From positions 257,576-321,575 of the forward strand of contig NMRA01000438.1 in the NCBI GenBank assembly GCA_002633005.1: a stretch of 64,000 nt of DNA. The letters run 5' to 3'. The translations under genes and the position numbers were made by a program. The notes below the pieces were generated by a model. That model saw only the letters and a list, made by a program, of their open reading frames with translations. It was not told the DNA's origin and searched no databases. This DNA is from Phoronis australis (Eukaryota; Phoronida; Phoronidae). Each line of letters starts with the position of its first letter. Position 1 is the first letter of the stretch. Below, piece after piece: positions 48,801 to 59,900 of this stretch.

Positions 48801-50857
48801 GGTGACAGTTTGTTTAGGTTGCCGCCATCTGTCCACGCCAAGGGAAACCAACGAGACGTTTGGCATTTAGGTCAGGTCGAAATCCCCAAACTGACTACAG
48901 ACTTCCAGGTACTGTTCACACATCGATGCTCGAAGATCTGCCTTCTTCTAAGAATTATCGTATTAAATTTGAAAAATGTCGACTGAAGTAGCTTGCTATT
49001 TATCTTTTTGTACAGGTGTTTATTCTGTTGCGGCAACAAAGGCATGCGGAAATCTTGTATTACTTCAGCTACGTTTGCGAATAAACGTCAAAAGAGCGTG
49101 ATCCAGTAGTGAAACTAGCAGGAGCGTGCTTTGTATAAAGTGACTGAAGACAAAGAGTTGGTCTTACGCTCCGCATAATCATTTCGGAAAGTAAATCTCA
49201 CTTGAGCAAAAAAGCGTTGTCTCTGCCAGTATAAACATACTCTGTAACTGTTGGTTACTTTGATAATTTCTACGAATTATTGCTACACTGTGATGCACTC
49301 ATAATTACTCGTCCAAACATATATTCAGCAACTTTGAAGAGGGAGCATACAAGACCTGAAATTTTTGTCTGAGGTTTTAACAACTTTCATCAAACGGACC
49401 CTGGATGTAATATCCAAGTCAACAACTGTGGCCCTGCCCATGCGATTGCTTTTCATTGATGAAACAGGCTTCGCTTTCGCCGATGTTCAATGAAAATGTG
49501 AACCATCAACGAAACTCGACTCTTGCAAAAGGAAATTTTAAAATCGCCTTTTTTCAAATATGGAACTAAGTAAACCTGCTCACGTATACTTTATTAATAT
49601 GAACAATTAAGTTCGGATCAAAAACTATACGAGCACGCTTCGTGTGGTCAGAAAACGTTTTTGAAAACGTACAGAAATGTAAAACGTAAAGTATAATTAG
49701 GCTTTCAAAATGAAAACGCAGTCACGTGGACAGGGCCTTATTGATCCCCTTTAGTTTCTCATCATGCTAAGTGTCGCAATTCACGGAAAAGCTACATGCA
49801 CGTGACAAACCGGACATTTCTAATGAATTCAATTATTACTTTGTGCACGATGTCCCAACTCAATCCTGCCGGTGAAAACAGCTCCCCCTATCTTCAACAA
49901 TCAGCATCACTCAACGCATTTCAAAGTTTCCATCAGCTGAAAAGTATAAAGTTGTACAAAACCATCCGGTCTTTAAAAGCTACATCAAACACAGGTCACG
50001 AGCATACTTCTACAAATATAATAAAACAATGCGCATATGAACCTAAGATATTTCTTTTGAAGCAGTCTTTGTACTCTAAAAACTTACCAGGTGATATAAA
50101 ATTGCCAAAGCCGTGGCCATGTTTAAACAAAACGACCTTAGTCTGCAGAAATTTATATGTCCTTCCTTTCTTTCTTGAAATGTTTGAAAAATCATTCGAC
50201 TTTGTTCCTTTCTGCAAACCAACAATATTCGATATGGTTTTTGCGAAGCCGTTTCAAGTGAACTAACAACACTTGAAAAACGACACTGAAAACCTTAGCT
50301 TTCCCCTTTAAGTTGACACTTACCAAGGTTTATTGGCTTACGTAATTTGTTCCTTCTCATTCCAGATCGTCATGAATGCAACGTGTGGAAGGTCCTCGAA
50401 TGTTGCAATCGATGACGTCACTTTGTTCCGATGCTCAAAAGGTGGCGCCACAACTTCAGCGCCGACAACGGAAAAAACTTCACCGATTCAAACCACTACA
50501 GAAGATTCAGCTGCGTTCGTGGAAACTACTGAAGCAACGACTCGAAGTACATCAACCAAGAAAGAGGGAGCTTTGAGGAAACCCGTTATCGTTGGCAAAG
50601 CCGGTGCCGCAAAGGAGGAGCCGGAGAACAGCGAGTCAAATTCGACCATAGTTATTGTCGTTTCTGTTTGCGTTGGAGCTGTTGCCTTTGTCGTCATCGT
50701 CGTTGTTCTGGTTGTTTGGAAAATGAAAAGTCGAAGACGCAACGCTGTCAACACGACCGCTAGCGAAAACATCGTCACAGCGGCGTTCTCGTTTAACTCA
50801 AATGCCCAATCGACTGTTGTGGACATCCCCAAAGCCACTGTAAAGAATATGGCATGA
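39706..50857 (+). CDS. Gene C: sushi-sushi-MAM type I membrane protein
   Basis: Seven exons: 39706-39814, 42262-42450, 43106-43279, 44220-44375, 45556-45681, 48760-48908 and 50366-50857. All junction phases agree (1,1,1,1,1,0), giving exactly 465 codons with a TGA stop. Predicted protein of 464 residues: signal peptide (1 to about 32), sushi 1 (about 45-99), sushi 2 (about 102-157), MAM (about 168-324), Thr/Ser/Glu stalk (about 325-394), TM (about 395-419) and a 45-residue tail beginning KMKSRRR. Sushi and MAM modules are extracellular adhesion or recognition domains, so a cell-surface adhesion or receptor role is inferred; no ligand is known. The tail has no kinase or phosphatase domain. The downstream neighbour, gene D, is a paralogue. 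All symmetric introns are phase 1, as in exon-shuffled extracellular proteins. Confidence 0.92.
39815..42261 (+). other. Intron 1 of gene C
   Basis: 2447 bp, phase 1. It contains MITE M1 copy 2 (41897-42013). No other recognisable feature. Confidence 0.8.
41897..42013. mobile_element. MITE family M1, copy 2 (about 117 bp)
   Basis: The left end agtaacgctaggacctcgct then aaaa and the right end ttttagcgaggtcctagc then gttact are a perfect 24-bp inverted repeat. It sits in intron 1 of gene C. Confidence 0.85.
42262..42450 (+). CDS. Gene C exon 2: sushi domain 1
   Basis: 189 bp, acceptor cctctccctcag, donor GTAG/gtaagt, phases 1-1. It has the four cysteines of a CCP/sushi module (STCPHLK, FRCNP, LAGCTS, PPVCV). 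The Trp normally lying between Cys3 and Cys4 is replaced (SSGKLDQKPPVC), whereas gene D keeps it (SSGEWQKEPPIC). Confidence 0.92.
42795..42845 (-). other. Penelope-type tail with a hammerhead-like core
   Basis: On the minus strand: cctgacgatggcaggagaac then agaccgaccgaaacgtcgtg, giving CTGACGA, a stem II stretch, and GAAACGTC. It lies in intron 2 of gene C. No coding remnant is adjacent. Confidence 0.4.
43106..43279 (+). CDS. Gene C exon 3: sushi domain 2
   Basis: 174 bp, acceptor gatattgtttcag, donor TATG/gtgagt, phases 1-1. It encodes APGCPNIWTSLPKNLKVKSR through SFRCAKTFTMVGSETIFCNG to NEWNDSVPMCYG, with four Cys and the conserved Trp. Both second-type sushi exons of gene D have exactly the same length. 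Confidence 0.93.
44220..44375 (+). CDS. Gene C exon 4: start of MAM domain
   Basis: 156 bp, acceptor gcaatattctag, donor TCAG/gtatta (a weak but acceptable donor), phases 1-1. After a short linker it encodes the MAM opening ESCNFERDQCEW..DDFDW and the SVDHTYGTSSG loop typical of MAM domains. Confidence 0.9.
44812..44870 (+). other. Penelope-type tail, degenerate
   Basis: ccttgatgacgaggaactga then ttcaatgtcgaaacgttg keeps TTGATGA and GAAACGTT at hammerhead spacing, with the first core C lost. It lies in intron 4 of gene C. Confidence 0.35.
45556..45681 (+). CDS. Gene C exon 5: middle of MAM domain
   Basis: 126 bp, acceptor tttcatgttcag, donor GACG/gtgatt, phases 1-1. It encodes GHFLYVGTNASREIKDSAVL..ISQRFPAMWSGNCFQFWYNM..FDG, a close fit to the MAM core (GHFMYV...; C.QFWYHMYG). 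Confidence 0.93.
45682..48759 (+). other. Intron 5 of gene C
   Basis: 3078 bp inside the MAM domain coding region. Open frames such as 46365-46742 show no recognisable domain. No repeat was identified. Confidence 0.7.
48760..48908 (+). CDS. Gene C exon 6: third MAM exon
   Basis: 149 bp, acceptor cttgttttgttacag, donor TTCCAG/gtactg, phase 1 in and 0 out. It encodes SLEVFVSKAGDSLFRLPP and RDVWHLGQVEIPKLTTDFQ, matching the MAM L.V......LW...G.QG..W....V......FQ region. Confidence 0.88.
48909..50365 (+). other. Intron 6 of gene C with a long open frame
   Basis: 1457 bp. It contains a 156-codon frame at 49796-50266 (starting MHVTNRTFLMNSIITL) that is open on + and partly on -. No domain is recognised and it ends in a stop before the acceptor, so it is most likely chance or old element sequence. 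Confidence 0.5.
50366..50857 (+). CDS. Gene C exon 7: MAM end, stalk, TM and tail
   Basis: 492 bp, acceptor ccttctcattccag, phase 0, TGA stop. It starts IVMNATCGRSSNVAIDDVTL FRC (the G.IAIDDV closing MAM motif and last Cys). It continues with a Thr-rich stalk, the TM helix STIVIVVSVCVGAVAFVVIV and on to VVLVVW, and a basic stop-transfer KMKSRRR. Confidence 0.93.
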   Translation: MVMNATCGRSSNVAIDDVTLFRCSKGGATTSAPTTEKTSPIQTTTEDSAAFVETTEATTRSTSTKKEGALRKPVIVGKAGAAKEEPENSESNSTIVIVVSVCVGAVAFVVIVVVLVVWKMKSRRRNAVNTTASENIVTAAFSFNSNAQSTVVDIPKATVKNMA

Positions 50858-50935
50858 AGTACGAAGTTTAGCGCATGCGCGCACTCAGCCTAAAATATAG
50901 GGGGGCTCTTATTCTTCGATATGTTGACCTTTTGA

Positions 50936-50941
50936 AATAAA
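50936..50941 (+). terminator. Poly(A) signal of gene C
   Basis: AATAAA lies about 80 bp after the stop, with an overlapping run aatcaaataag and an A-rich tract at about 50953-50965. The A tract may instead belong to a repeat edge. Confidence 0.6.
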
Positions 50942-51694
50942 TCAAATAAGATTAAAAAAAAAAAAACGGGGCCACTAGGTTCAGGCCTGCCGATCGTGCA
51001 TCAGCGCCGACTTCCTGTGGACTTTTGACTCGTTTACTCGGAATTTTTGTTTCACTGAGGCGGACCTTTTTGTCCAATTCGCCGAGCCCCCCCCCCTGGG
51101 TGCACCCATGTACCGTAACACCAACTTCGCCTCAAATTTCTCAGTAGCTAAAATAATGTAGCGTAGTCAGTCTTTCTCCTTCACGAACTGTATGAGTGGT
51201 AAACGATCACATTAACACCACTGTTTTCTCACGAACACAATTTTCCTTAATAAAGAGGCAGCTTGTGGTGCGTAGGAATTAAATACAGCACGCCAGAAAA
51301 GAAATATTTTCATAAGAGGTGAACACCGTTATTGACAATGCATATCCAGTGGATTGAAGATGTTGATTTGAGGCTCATTCATGAAAAAGTTGAACTCATT
51401 TATAACGTTGTAATAGAATAATTGTATACGCAAACGCGACAATGCAATTGCTCTAGGACATACTAAGTTGTCCTTAGTTACCTACGGTAATACTACCTTT
51501 CTCTCTGAACCGAGAAGTAAAAGCCGACTTTTAATTGCATCTTGAAAAAATGTCGCTGTTTTGATGTCAGGCCCTAACATTGGCTAAATTTAGAAATGAG
51601 ATTAGAATATTTTTCACTTTTAATTTGGGGATTGAGGTTATTGTTTCAAAAGTCCTGGATACACTGTGAGGCTATATTGACGCTGTACTCATGT

Positions 51695-51868
51695 GGGGTG
51701 TTCCTTTTCCCTGCAGTAAAACTTTATACTGTACTTAACTGGGATGTTCCTTTCCCCTGCAGTAAAACTTGATGCTGTACTAAGCTGGGGTGTTCCTTTT
51801 CCCTGCGGTAAAACTTATGCTGTACTTAGCAGGGGTGTTCCTTTTCCCTGCGGTAAAACTTGATGCTG
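51695..51868 (+). repeat. Minisatellite, about 46-bp unit, four copies
   Basis: Units begin ggggtgttccttttccctgc and continue with rgtaaaacttgatgctgtac. Unit lengths are close to 43-47 bp with small indels. It lies about 840 bp after the stop of gene C. Confidence 0.85.
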
Positions 51869-52149
51869 AGATATGCTGTCCTCGAAATACCCATTTTTAT
51901 TTTCATTGAGTCAATGAGACTCTCGTTTTCAAGCAGGGCGTCTTGCCCGAACTTTACTAGTCGAACTTTATTATTCCTAAGGCGAGAACGGATTCTCGCT
52001 TCAAATTAAGTTTAATCGTTATTTAACCACTATCTAAACTATGCTTTTAATTTCTTTCATGGAGTATTAAACTGCAAGGGACATCATCGGCTTTACGTAA
52101 GAAAAAACGCATTTTGGAAATTATTGCTGGTTGGAATTATACTTTTTGA

Positions 52150-52400
52150 AGTTTTGACCATAGCTATAAAACAACAAAGTCTTTTCGTTCTCATCATTTT
52201 ATTACAAATCGCCAATTCTCGTTGATCTTCGTAATCAAGGCAGGTGGCCGTTTAGCGCCTCCTAGCGGCTCAGTGGTTAGTCAGAACGTACATGTATGTC
52301 TACAACTGCGCAGCTGGTGGGTTCGACACTGCGCTACTTCTGATTTCTGTAAAATTGCTTTTCTCGCCGATAATGTCCATTTAATCGCATTTTTGTTACT
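52150..52400 (+). repeat. SINE-like repeat, copy 2
   Basis: It shares cattttattacaaatcgcca with copy 1 at 21375 and a following region ending in cttttctcgccgataatgtc..atttaat. It carries a tRNA-like A box (ggctcagtggttag, about 52267-52280) and B box (ggtgggttcgacac, about 52316-52329), so a tRNA-derived SINE is likely. Confidence 0.55.
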
Positions 52401-52565
52401 TTTCTGGGCCGCGCACATTTCATCCCTGATCCATGAGCTATTGCCGGGAAACTTCACTACACGGAGGGGAAATGGTGAAAGCTGAGACAATATGACATGT
52501 TATAAAGGTTAAATTGTTATACCATACATTTTTGGGCGCAGGAATTATCGCTGAAATTAACATTT

Positions 52566-52600
52566 AGTGGCAGATCTAGGGGGGTGTTCAGGTTACTTAA
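52566..52600 (+). mobile_element. Transposon-end fragment (GTGGCAGATCTAGG)
   Basis: tagtggcagatctagggggg resembles the ends of the TIR element at 15460-17100 followed by a G run. The partner end was not found. Confidence 0.3.
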
Positions 52601-53315
52601 AATCCTACTTGGAATAAAAAAACTGCCCATGGCACAATCGTGGGACGACCCCTCTGTCGCAGTGAATCACCAGTACCGCTGAAATCACAGACCCGCCTCT
52701 ACGATTGTTGGTTGTGCTATACGTCATTTCATAAAACTAAGACCCACTCTTTTCCGTTACTCTTCACTTGTCTGGGGTCAGAAAATAGGTCGACTTCTTG
52801 CTTTAGATTTATTTTCAAGCAGTTCTTGTATCATTTATATCAATTACGTTTCCTTTAACCAATAATTTGAATAAATAAACATTTTCATTAATAATTATGT
52901 TTGTCATCTTCTTAGGTATGCCCTACATATAAGATAATTTGTGATTAGTTAAGGATTCCATGGAAATTGCTGCCGCAACTTACAAATATCTCAATTACTC
53001 TGTAGTTGAAGCTTGGCGCGTGACCTCCAAATTTTTCTGGAGACTCGACCGTGCACATCATGTGAAAATGAAAAAATACTGAAACACGCTAATTATGTCT
53101 GAGTTTGTTGATCGAAGAATCCGCGGACCCACGTTTATTTACGTGACTTTGTTCGCAGCTTAAAACACGATACTTGAAATTTATGAGGGCCGGTGGTTTT
53201 TGCGTTTATTCAGTGAGCGCAGGTTTCAAAATGAACAGAATAAGTAAAAGATTGAGATCGAGAGTGAGATTACCCAATAACATATATGTTTTATTCCATA
53301 AGCGTTGAATACGTC

Positions 53316-53358
53316 GAGTGCAATACGGCCATGGGATATTGTTCTCCGTATTGCACTC
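53316..53358. repeat. Perfect 13-bp hairpin
   Basis: gagtgcaatacgg (53316-53328) and ccgtattgcactc (53346-53358) are exact reverse complements around a 17-base loop. Function unknown. Confidence 0.75.
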
Positions 53359-56300
53359 CTAGGACTACTTTTACTGTGCCATCTGACATGGAAAGTTCGA
53401 AAGGTAGTTCAATGTCGACTTGGTATGGTAAGCCGGTTCGATCATCAAACTTTCCCAAAAATAGTTTACAGCATAAATAGCACTCTACAAGCAATCAGTT
53501 CCCAAACATAACATCAAGCACAAAACTGTTAATTATATGACACTTGTGTCTCACTTTCACTTGTTAAATATTATATCGTCTGCTACTCAGGCGCCGATTC
53601 CTTGGAAGTTACAGCGTTAAGTAATGTTGTTATTTAATTATTTTTTAGGAATTGTTACAGGTTCATTGCACAGTTACCGTCTTTTCATCACTGTTATCTT
53701 TTTTCAAATAATAAATCGTTATGTTTAGAACTGTTTCTTTTACTAAACAAAATTTGTAACATAACGCGCAAGTACACAGTACACATAGGATGTGATCTGT
53801 CTCGTGAACATTTTAGGAAAAGTATGTAATATTCTGCCGAAAATGAAAGAAACGTAAGAATTCGAAGCGTATGAGATAAATACAAAACGTACCTCGATTG
53901 ACGTAAATGAAGTAATATCCCACAACACATTTTCTGCGAATGTTTTTTTTAAATCAATGAATTCCCAGATCGTCCTGGTGTTGTGGGGCCTATGGACGTA
54001 GCGATTAGAAACCAACTTGCTGTCTGCTTCAAGACTGCATACTGGATACTGAAAAAATAACTGCCATTTACTCTATATCCATCAGCTTTAGAACTTCAGG
54101 AGAGGGATGGTGTCACATCACCTCCAAGTTACAAATCGGATCAAGCATGTAGAAGGTACAATGTACATGTATACATATACAAATGAAAGTAATCGAAAAA
54201 GCATAACCTCCAACGTTCATTCCAGAATCACAAATTTACGGGCCAAGCGCCAAGTGGCACTACCGTGGCAAAAACAGGGACCACATTAAGAAAATGCAGG
54301 GCCGTTGTCACAATTTCTAAGTAATTGAAGCAAAATGGTTACTGATGAAGATATTTTACGTGCCCACAGGGCTTAACGCTGCACAAAACTCCATGTCAAT
54401 TTAGTGCACTAATGCCGCTAAGTCTCATACTACGAACAAACACCGGATATGACGTGAAAACGTTGGTGACATGTGACATGAACAAGCGATAATAATTACA
54501 TCTGATATAATATTGATTATAACTAGGCTACACATTTTTTTCTAGTCAGTGATTAAAGATTACAGATACTATGATACATTGGTGAATCAGATGGCCGTAA
54601 GCTAAATGCAGTCACTGCATTGAAGTCCTTGTGTACAACATTGTCATGTTAAAGCCCATAGTAGCGTCATCAAGAATCCCATTCAACACGTTGCGTTGAA
54701 TTAGGTGCTTTTGTTTCAGGTTTGTCCCTTACATATACCAGGAAATAATGAATCCAGTGTACCAGTTGTTGCAACTACCCTCTGACACAGCGCCACCTAT
54801 ATTAACAAGTGGCCCTGTGGAAACAGGATGAACGACACACGGAATTCCGTGTGTGGACATCAATGCGCATGCCTTGGTCGGAAAAATACCGATCACATCG
54901 CTACCACTTGCACGCGCCTTTATGCACTATAGTTGTTTGGGCTTAAGCTACTGGATAGGGGTTCTCTTGATTTTGTTTATTTCGATCACTGCCCTTTTTA
55001 ATAAAATGCAACTATTCAATTCACTGATTGGTGGTCACCAACAGTAAACTGAAACGGGTTTCCCAAATTTCAACGAATAGGAATGTCTTGACATTATGAC
55101 GTCGGTTTCAACAGGAAGCCATGTTAAACATTATTTGACAGTGCTACCTTTCGCCAGCAATGTGAAAGAGTGTATTGTTGCGACAAGCTTGCGTTCTCCC
55201 TATCCCACTTGATGGAACCACAGACGTATCAATTTGTGAGCGCTCATAGTGAGTAAAATAACATTTATTAATCTATTTATTGTGATGTTTAAAATTAGAC
55301 TGAGTTTGACCTCTTCAGTGGCATCACTGCTTTGCAACGGGGCCAAACATACAGTACAAAAACACAAAGCAAAATTTAAAACAACTGGAAAATTAAAAAG
55401 TAAAATACCATACGAAAAGAAGTAAATAAATGTTTACAACAGTGAATAATGATACAGATAGAAATGTATCGATGTAAGAATAAATATCTGAATCACATGT
55501 GTTGCTGAACAATCAATTTAAATGCATAAGTGAAATTAAGACTGTTTTATTTCTGAAGTGAGATATATAATAGTGCATCACAGTGTTTTAAAATGCAGTT
55601 GATCACTAATATTATTATTGATGGTGTAGTAGCACAAAAACTTGCATAACAAACTTTTTCTGAAGATGAATTTACCTGTACTTTCAGATATGAATCTGAA
55701 TGCAAATCCATTAGCCCTTACGCATTTTGACACATTCTTCAGATTCGTCCAAAGCATAACCTTGTTTTTGAGCTCAATTTTGCACAGATCAAGCATAGTT
55801 ATCATGTTTCTTCAGGAGCCTCGTTCATCCGAGGAAAGGTGCCTGTGTGCCTTCGTGAGAGGAGCATTTGTTCGCCGAGTGAGGGGAAAATCTACCTCCC
55901 GATCATCAGCAATAACACAACCGCACTGTGCTCGTTCAAATTGTCACCTGTGTGGATACAGGTGATTTGAACTTCGGAGAGAACTTTTCAATCACTACTG
56001 AGGGGGAATTTTTAGGGCCTCGTGGGGGGCCTTCGGGGGATTTTTCAATATTTTTGAGAGCGGAATAGGGCCGATATTCGGCCCCAAAATCGAGGGATGG
56101 AGGGCCCTGTCTTTTTGGAAAGAAACATGCATCATCTTTCAACCCGTTGTTATGAAAACACAGCCTGGCTGACCGAAGATTCTCCGGTCGTTGCTATGAC
56201 ACTCGGCAACCGAGATGCGACAAAATATGATCCGTAACTTTCCGAAAACATTAAACTTACTCGGACAGGTTTTCCTTCGTCGCCCGTATGGCAACGATCC

Positions 56301-56905
56301 AACGCTTCCGAATCTCAACGTCATCAGGGTTTTTAAAAAAGACAGTTGAGTGTCCGTATTTTTTCTAGCCGTTCGAGCAACGCGGAATACAACCAGCATG
56401 TGCCGATAAGCCAACAGAGATATCGTAGTGAGCCTCGTTTTGGAACGCCCTCCTGTCAGCGTGAATTAGGTCTATTGGTCAACGATGTTCGTGACTCAGC
56501 TTTGATAAGTCTAACAAAATTTACCTGACCCATATTCGTGAAACTTATATCAACATAATGTAAGATAGGGCAAGTGCAGACAGCGTTCGTGTAAGCGACG
56601 CATGCTGATCGATACAGTTTGCGATCTAATGTAGCGTAAATGCGACTGAAGTGAAGCAAGTCGCGCCGTGACAACCGTGTCTCGTGTAAAAGTGGCTTAC
56701 TGTGAAAGTATACGATATGATAAATATGAAACCGAAAATAATTGGCCGGTCATCTGTAAATGGCCACGCTTCTTTTCCCCACTACACCACCGGAAGAGCT
56801 GATACCTCAGTGAAGGGGCAAGGCAGAGAATTTAGAATCTTATTCGGCTACGACTGAAGTTGTTTAGGGTATACCCTATATGACAAGAAAGTGACTTTGT
56901 CTAAA

Positions 56906-56972
56906 ATGTATCGCCACTGTGTTTTGTTATTTGTTGCAGCATTTTTCTTGGGAATTTCTGGAAGGCTTACAG
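56906..56972 (+). CDS. Gene D exon 1: signal peptide
   Basis: 67 bp, donor TTACAG/gtaaga, phase 1. It encodes MYRHCVLLFVAAFFLGISGR LT. It aligns with gene C exon 1 and the phase and end (LT-G) are identical. Confidence 0.85.
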
Positions 56973-59900
56973 GTAAGAAATTTTTCACATGGTTGACAGT
57001 ACCACAGAAACGAATCTGGTCTGTATTTAGCTCACGCGAATAACAGATATGCTTCGTACTGTAGTTACGAGCGAAATCTCGATCGTAATTACGAATGGCC
57101 CACGTTAGAGTCATATAAACCAACGCGTTACAAATACATCTGTAAGCGTGGGACATGTAACCCTACAAGTAGGCAGGAGGTTTATAGGTTTACTGTTTTA
57201 CTGGATTTCTGCTGTCCTCGTGGAGCTCGTGGATAGGAAAGTTATACACTTAACTTTCCCTTTCATGAAAAGTAGCATCCTCATTCTGTCAAGAATATGT
57301 GTTCCAAGGCTTTACTTAGGGGGAAATTAGTAACTTGCGTCTACTGATGAGGGCCGTCCGGAAATACACGGCAACAAAACTATCCTTTGCAAGGGAAATA
57401 AAGCGCGTGACCTCGTTTTTGGAAATCAGGCTGATGTCTCTCATTGACGTCGGGAAAGTGTAGAATTTCATATCACGCATCTACAGGTATATGTCCAGTT
57501 TATCACGTTTCCTGATCCGCGATCCTGATCGGGATTTCATAATTGAACATTTAAAAGACTGGATCCGTGGGGCACGACATTTTCTTGTATATTTCGATTA
57601 TTCACACATTCTACATGACAAAACATAGCTTTACAGCACGCATACTTCCTTTTAAACCTTAATTATTTCACTCTTTTAATTTAAAAAAGTTATCACCTTC
57701 CCCACGACTGAAAAGCTCGTAAAATTTGCCGGTATTCGTGACTGCGATTATTGCTCAGGCAACCGATGACTCAGTTCACTCATGAACATATCACTCGAGA
57801 AAGGTCAAAGTCCGGGAAATTTTGCGTGTAGCAAGGCCTTTGAATTTTTTTGTGCTATCATATTCATCGTAATTTTACATGCATTCTGGGTAAATTGAAA
57901 AGAAAAGCTGTTCACTGGTCTTATTTGTCATCAAGGAGTGTAGTCATCCCACGAAAGCATCAAAAGGTCAACCCCAAGGTCACCGACTCATATCTTGAAA
58001 AAACATTGTGTGTACATACATCCTGGGGGTATATGTTCAAAATGTTTATTTGAAAATTTTGGGCCATTATTTAAGTTAGAGCACCATGAATATTTTGGCC
58101 TAAAATAGCTCATTTTTGGTTCAAAAGCTTCAGAAAGTGATGTTGTTTTAAAACGGCTTAAAAGAACGGGAAAAAAATTAAAATGTTTATATAGATATTG
58201 AACCTTGCTATCAGAAGACAGTCTTTGAATTTTCAAAGGGGTTTCCGCTAGCCTTCACTGGAGTGCCAAAATTCGATAAATTTTGCCCTATTTTGTGAAT
58301 TTGATTGTAAGCCATTTTTGAGGTGCTCCAAGCCAATAGTATTCAAGTAAACTCAGGAATGGTATTCCAATAACTATCAAAATTGGAGATTCAACAAATA
58401 ATCATATTACAGACGAGGAAAAGCAAGTACACGGTGCGACATTATTCACAGCAGCCCACTTTTCTCCAATGTGTCAAAGGGAAAAATCCACAAAGCTATA
58501 GAATAGCCCCCAACATTTCTACACGTGAAATCATCCCGCTGGCGTCATAAGGTTGAGGCAGCTAGCCGTGTTTAACTGAGACTTGTTACGATAATGTCCA
58601 CGTGCATCGACATTTCAAGCTGTTTCTTCAGTTTTCAGTAGATTCGTTCTTCTCCGTTAAATCAGAGACCCCGAACAGAACCAATGATGCTCTTTGGCCG
58701 TTCAACCTTTCTTAACTGTTCACTTCCAAGGCTAAAAATGAGCAATAACCGTCGTTCAGACATCTTCACAGATTGCACCAAATTGTTTTAAAACTTGTCC
58801 CCAAGTAGCTGTGGAAGCATCGTTCTTATAAATGCTCCATGGATGATGACGTTCCAAATTTCTCCCTCAGGCATCAGACGACTCGCCCGTGCGACGTCCT
58901 TCTGCCCGCGTTTGAAATTAACGAACGGCGAAACGACACTGATCTCCAACACCAGATGGATGACGGCTTTCCGTTGTAATCCAGGTTTTTATCTGCACGG
59001 TACCGTGGCTGTATTATGCACCTCTAGCGGAGAGTGGCAAAAAGAGCCGCCCATTTGTGTGGGTAAGTTTTCTGCTCTTCGCGAAACTGGACGGGTAAGG
59101 CGTGATTTTTATGGGTTTAGGAATGGGCACGTCCAGTTGATGTTAGTGGATTACTTAACACAACATCTGTTTTGTATATGCTATATTATACAAAAATTTT
59201 AATTCAGCAACTTAGTTTTCTTGTTGATAGCTTTTTCTGTTTATTCTTTTTAGTTTCTCGTGGAAAGATTTAATGCTAAACGTGCTGGTATAGTAGACTG
59301 ACGAAAGCCCAGACAAGAGGTGAACATTGAAGGAAATAGTTTTTAATCAACTACGTGGTGTTTTTTATTTAATCTTCAAATACTTCAATACAATTTTCAA
59401 GATATATCAAATGTTTGGATATTTGGCTCATTGAATTTTTTTCTTAAATGTTCTGTCAACCAAATAAAACGTGTCCATCCGTTGATACAAATAGTGACGT
59501 CATCTTCATTTGGAGCACCCAACACGAATTTTTGTCCGACCGGTCATGGACTGGTCCACGACCGGTCGTCTAACCGACCAGCAACGATCTTCTAGGGGTC
59601 GTTAGCAGAGTCTCCACTCCGCTCGCCAATTGGGTCGGCAAACTGGTTACCTAGCTTAGACGACCAATTCCGATTAGTCCTTAGTCGGCAATTGCCATTT
59701 TATGACTTAGCGATGAACTTAGGCCAAACAAGTCTTGTGCAATACATTGAACGCGGTAGGCCTACGTCATAAACTTTAATAAATGTGTACTATAGTCAAG
59801 GTCGTACCTTGTTTCAGCGGAGGGTTGTCCTGACGTGCGAACGTCACTCACGATGAATTTGAAGGTGAAACAACTCCTTTACAGAGGCTCTCTGGTCAAT

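Larger units (their letters stand above)
50970..56905. other. Intergenic stretch between genes C and D
   Basis: No gene is seen. It holds a four-copy minisatellite (51695-51868), a SINE-like copy (52150-52400), a transposon-end fragment (52566) and a 13-bp hairpin (53316-53358). Confidence 0.5.

Noticed and set aside
56139-56414. Minus-strand frame before gene D
   Set aside because: No domain or splice support; likely chance.
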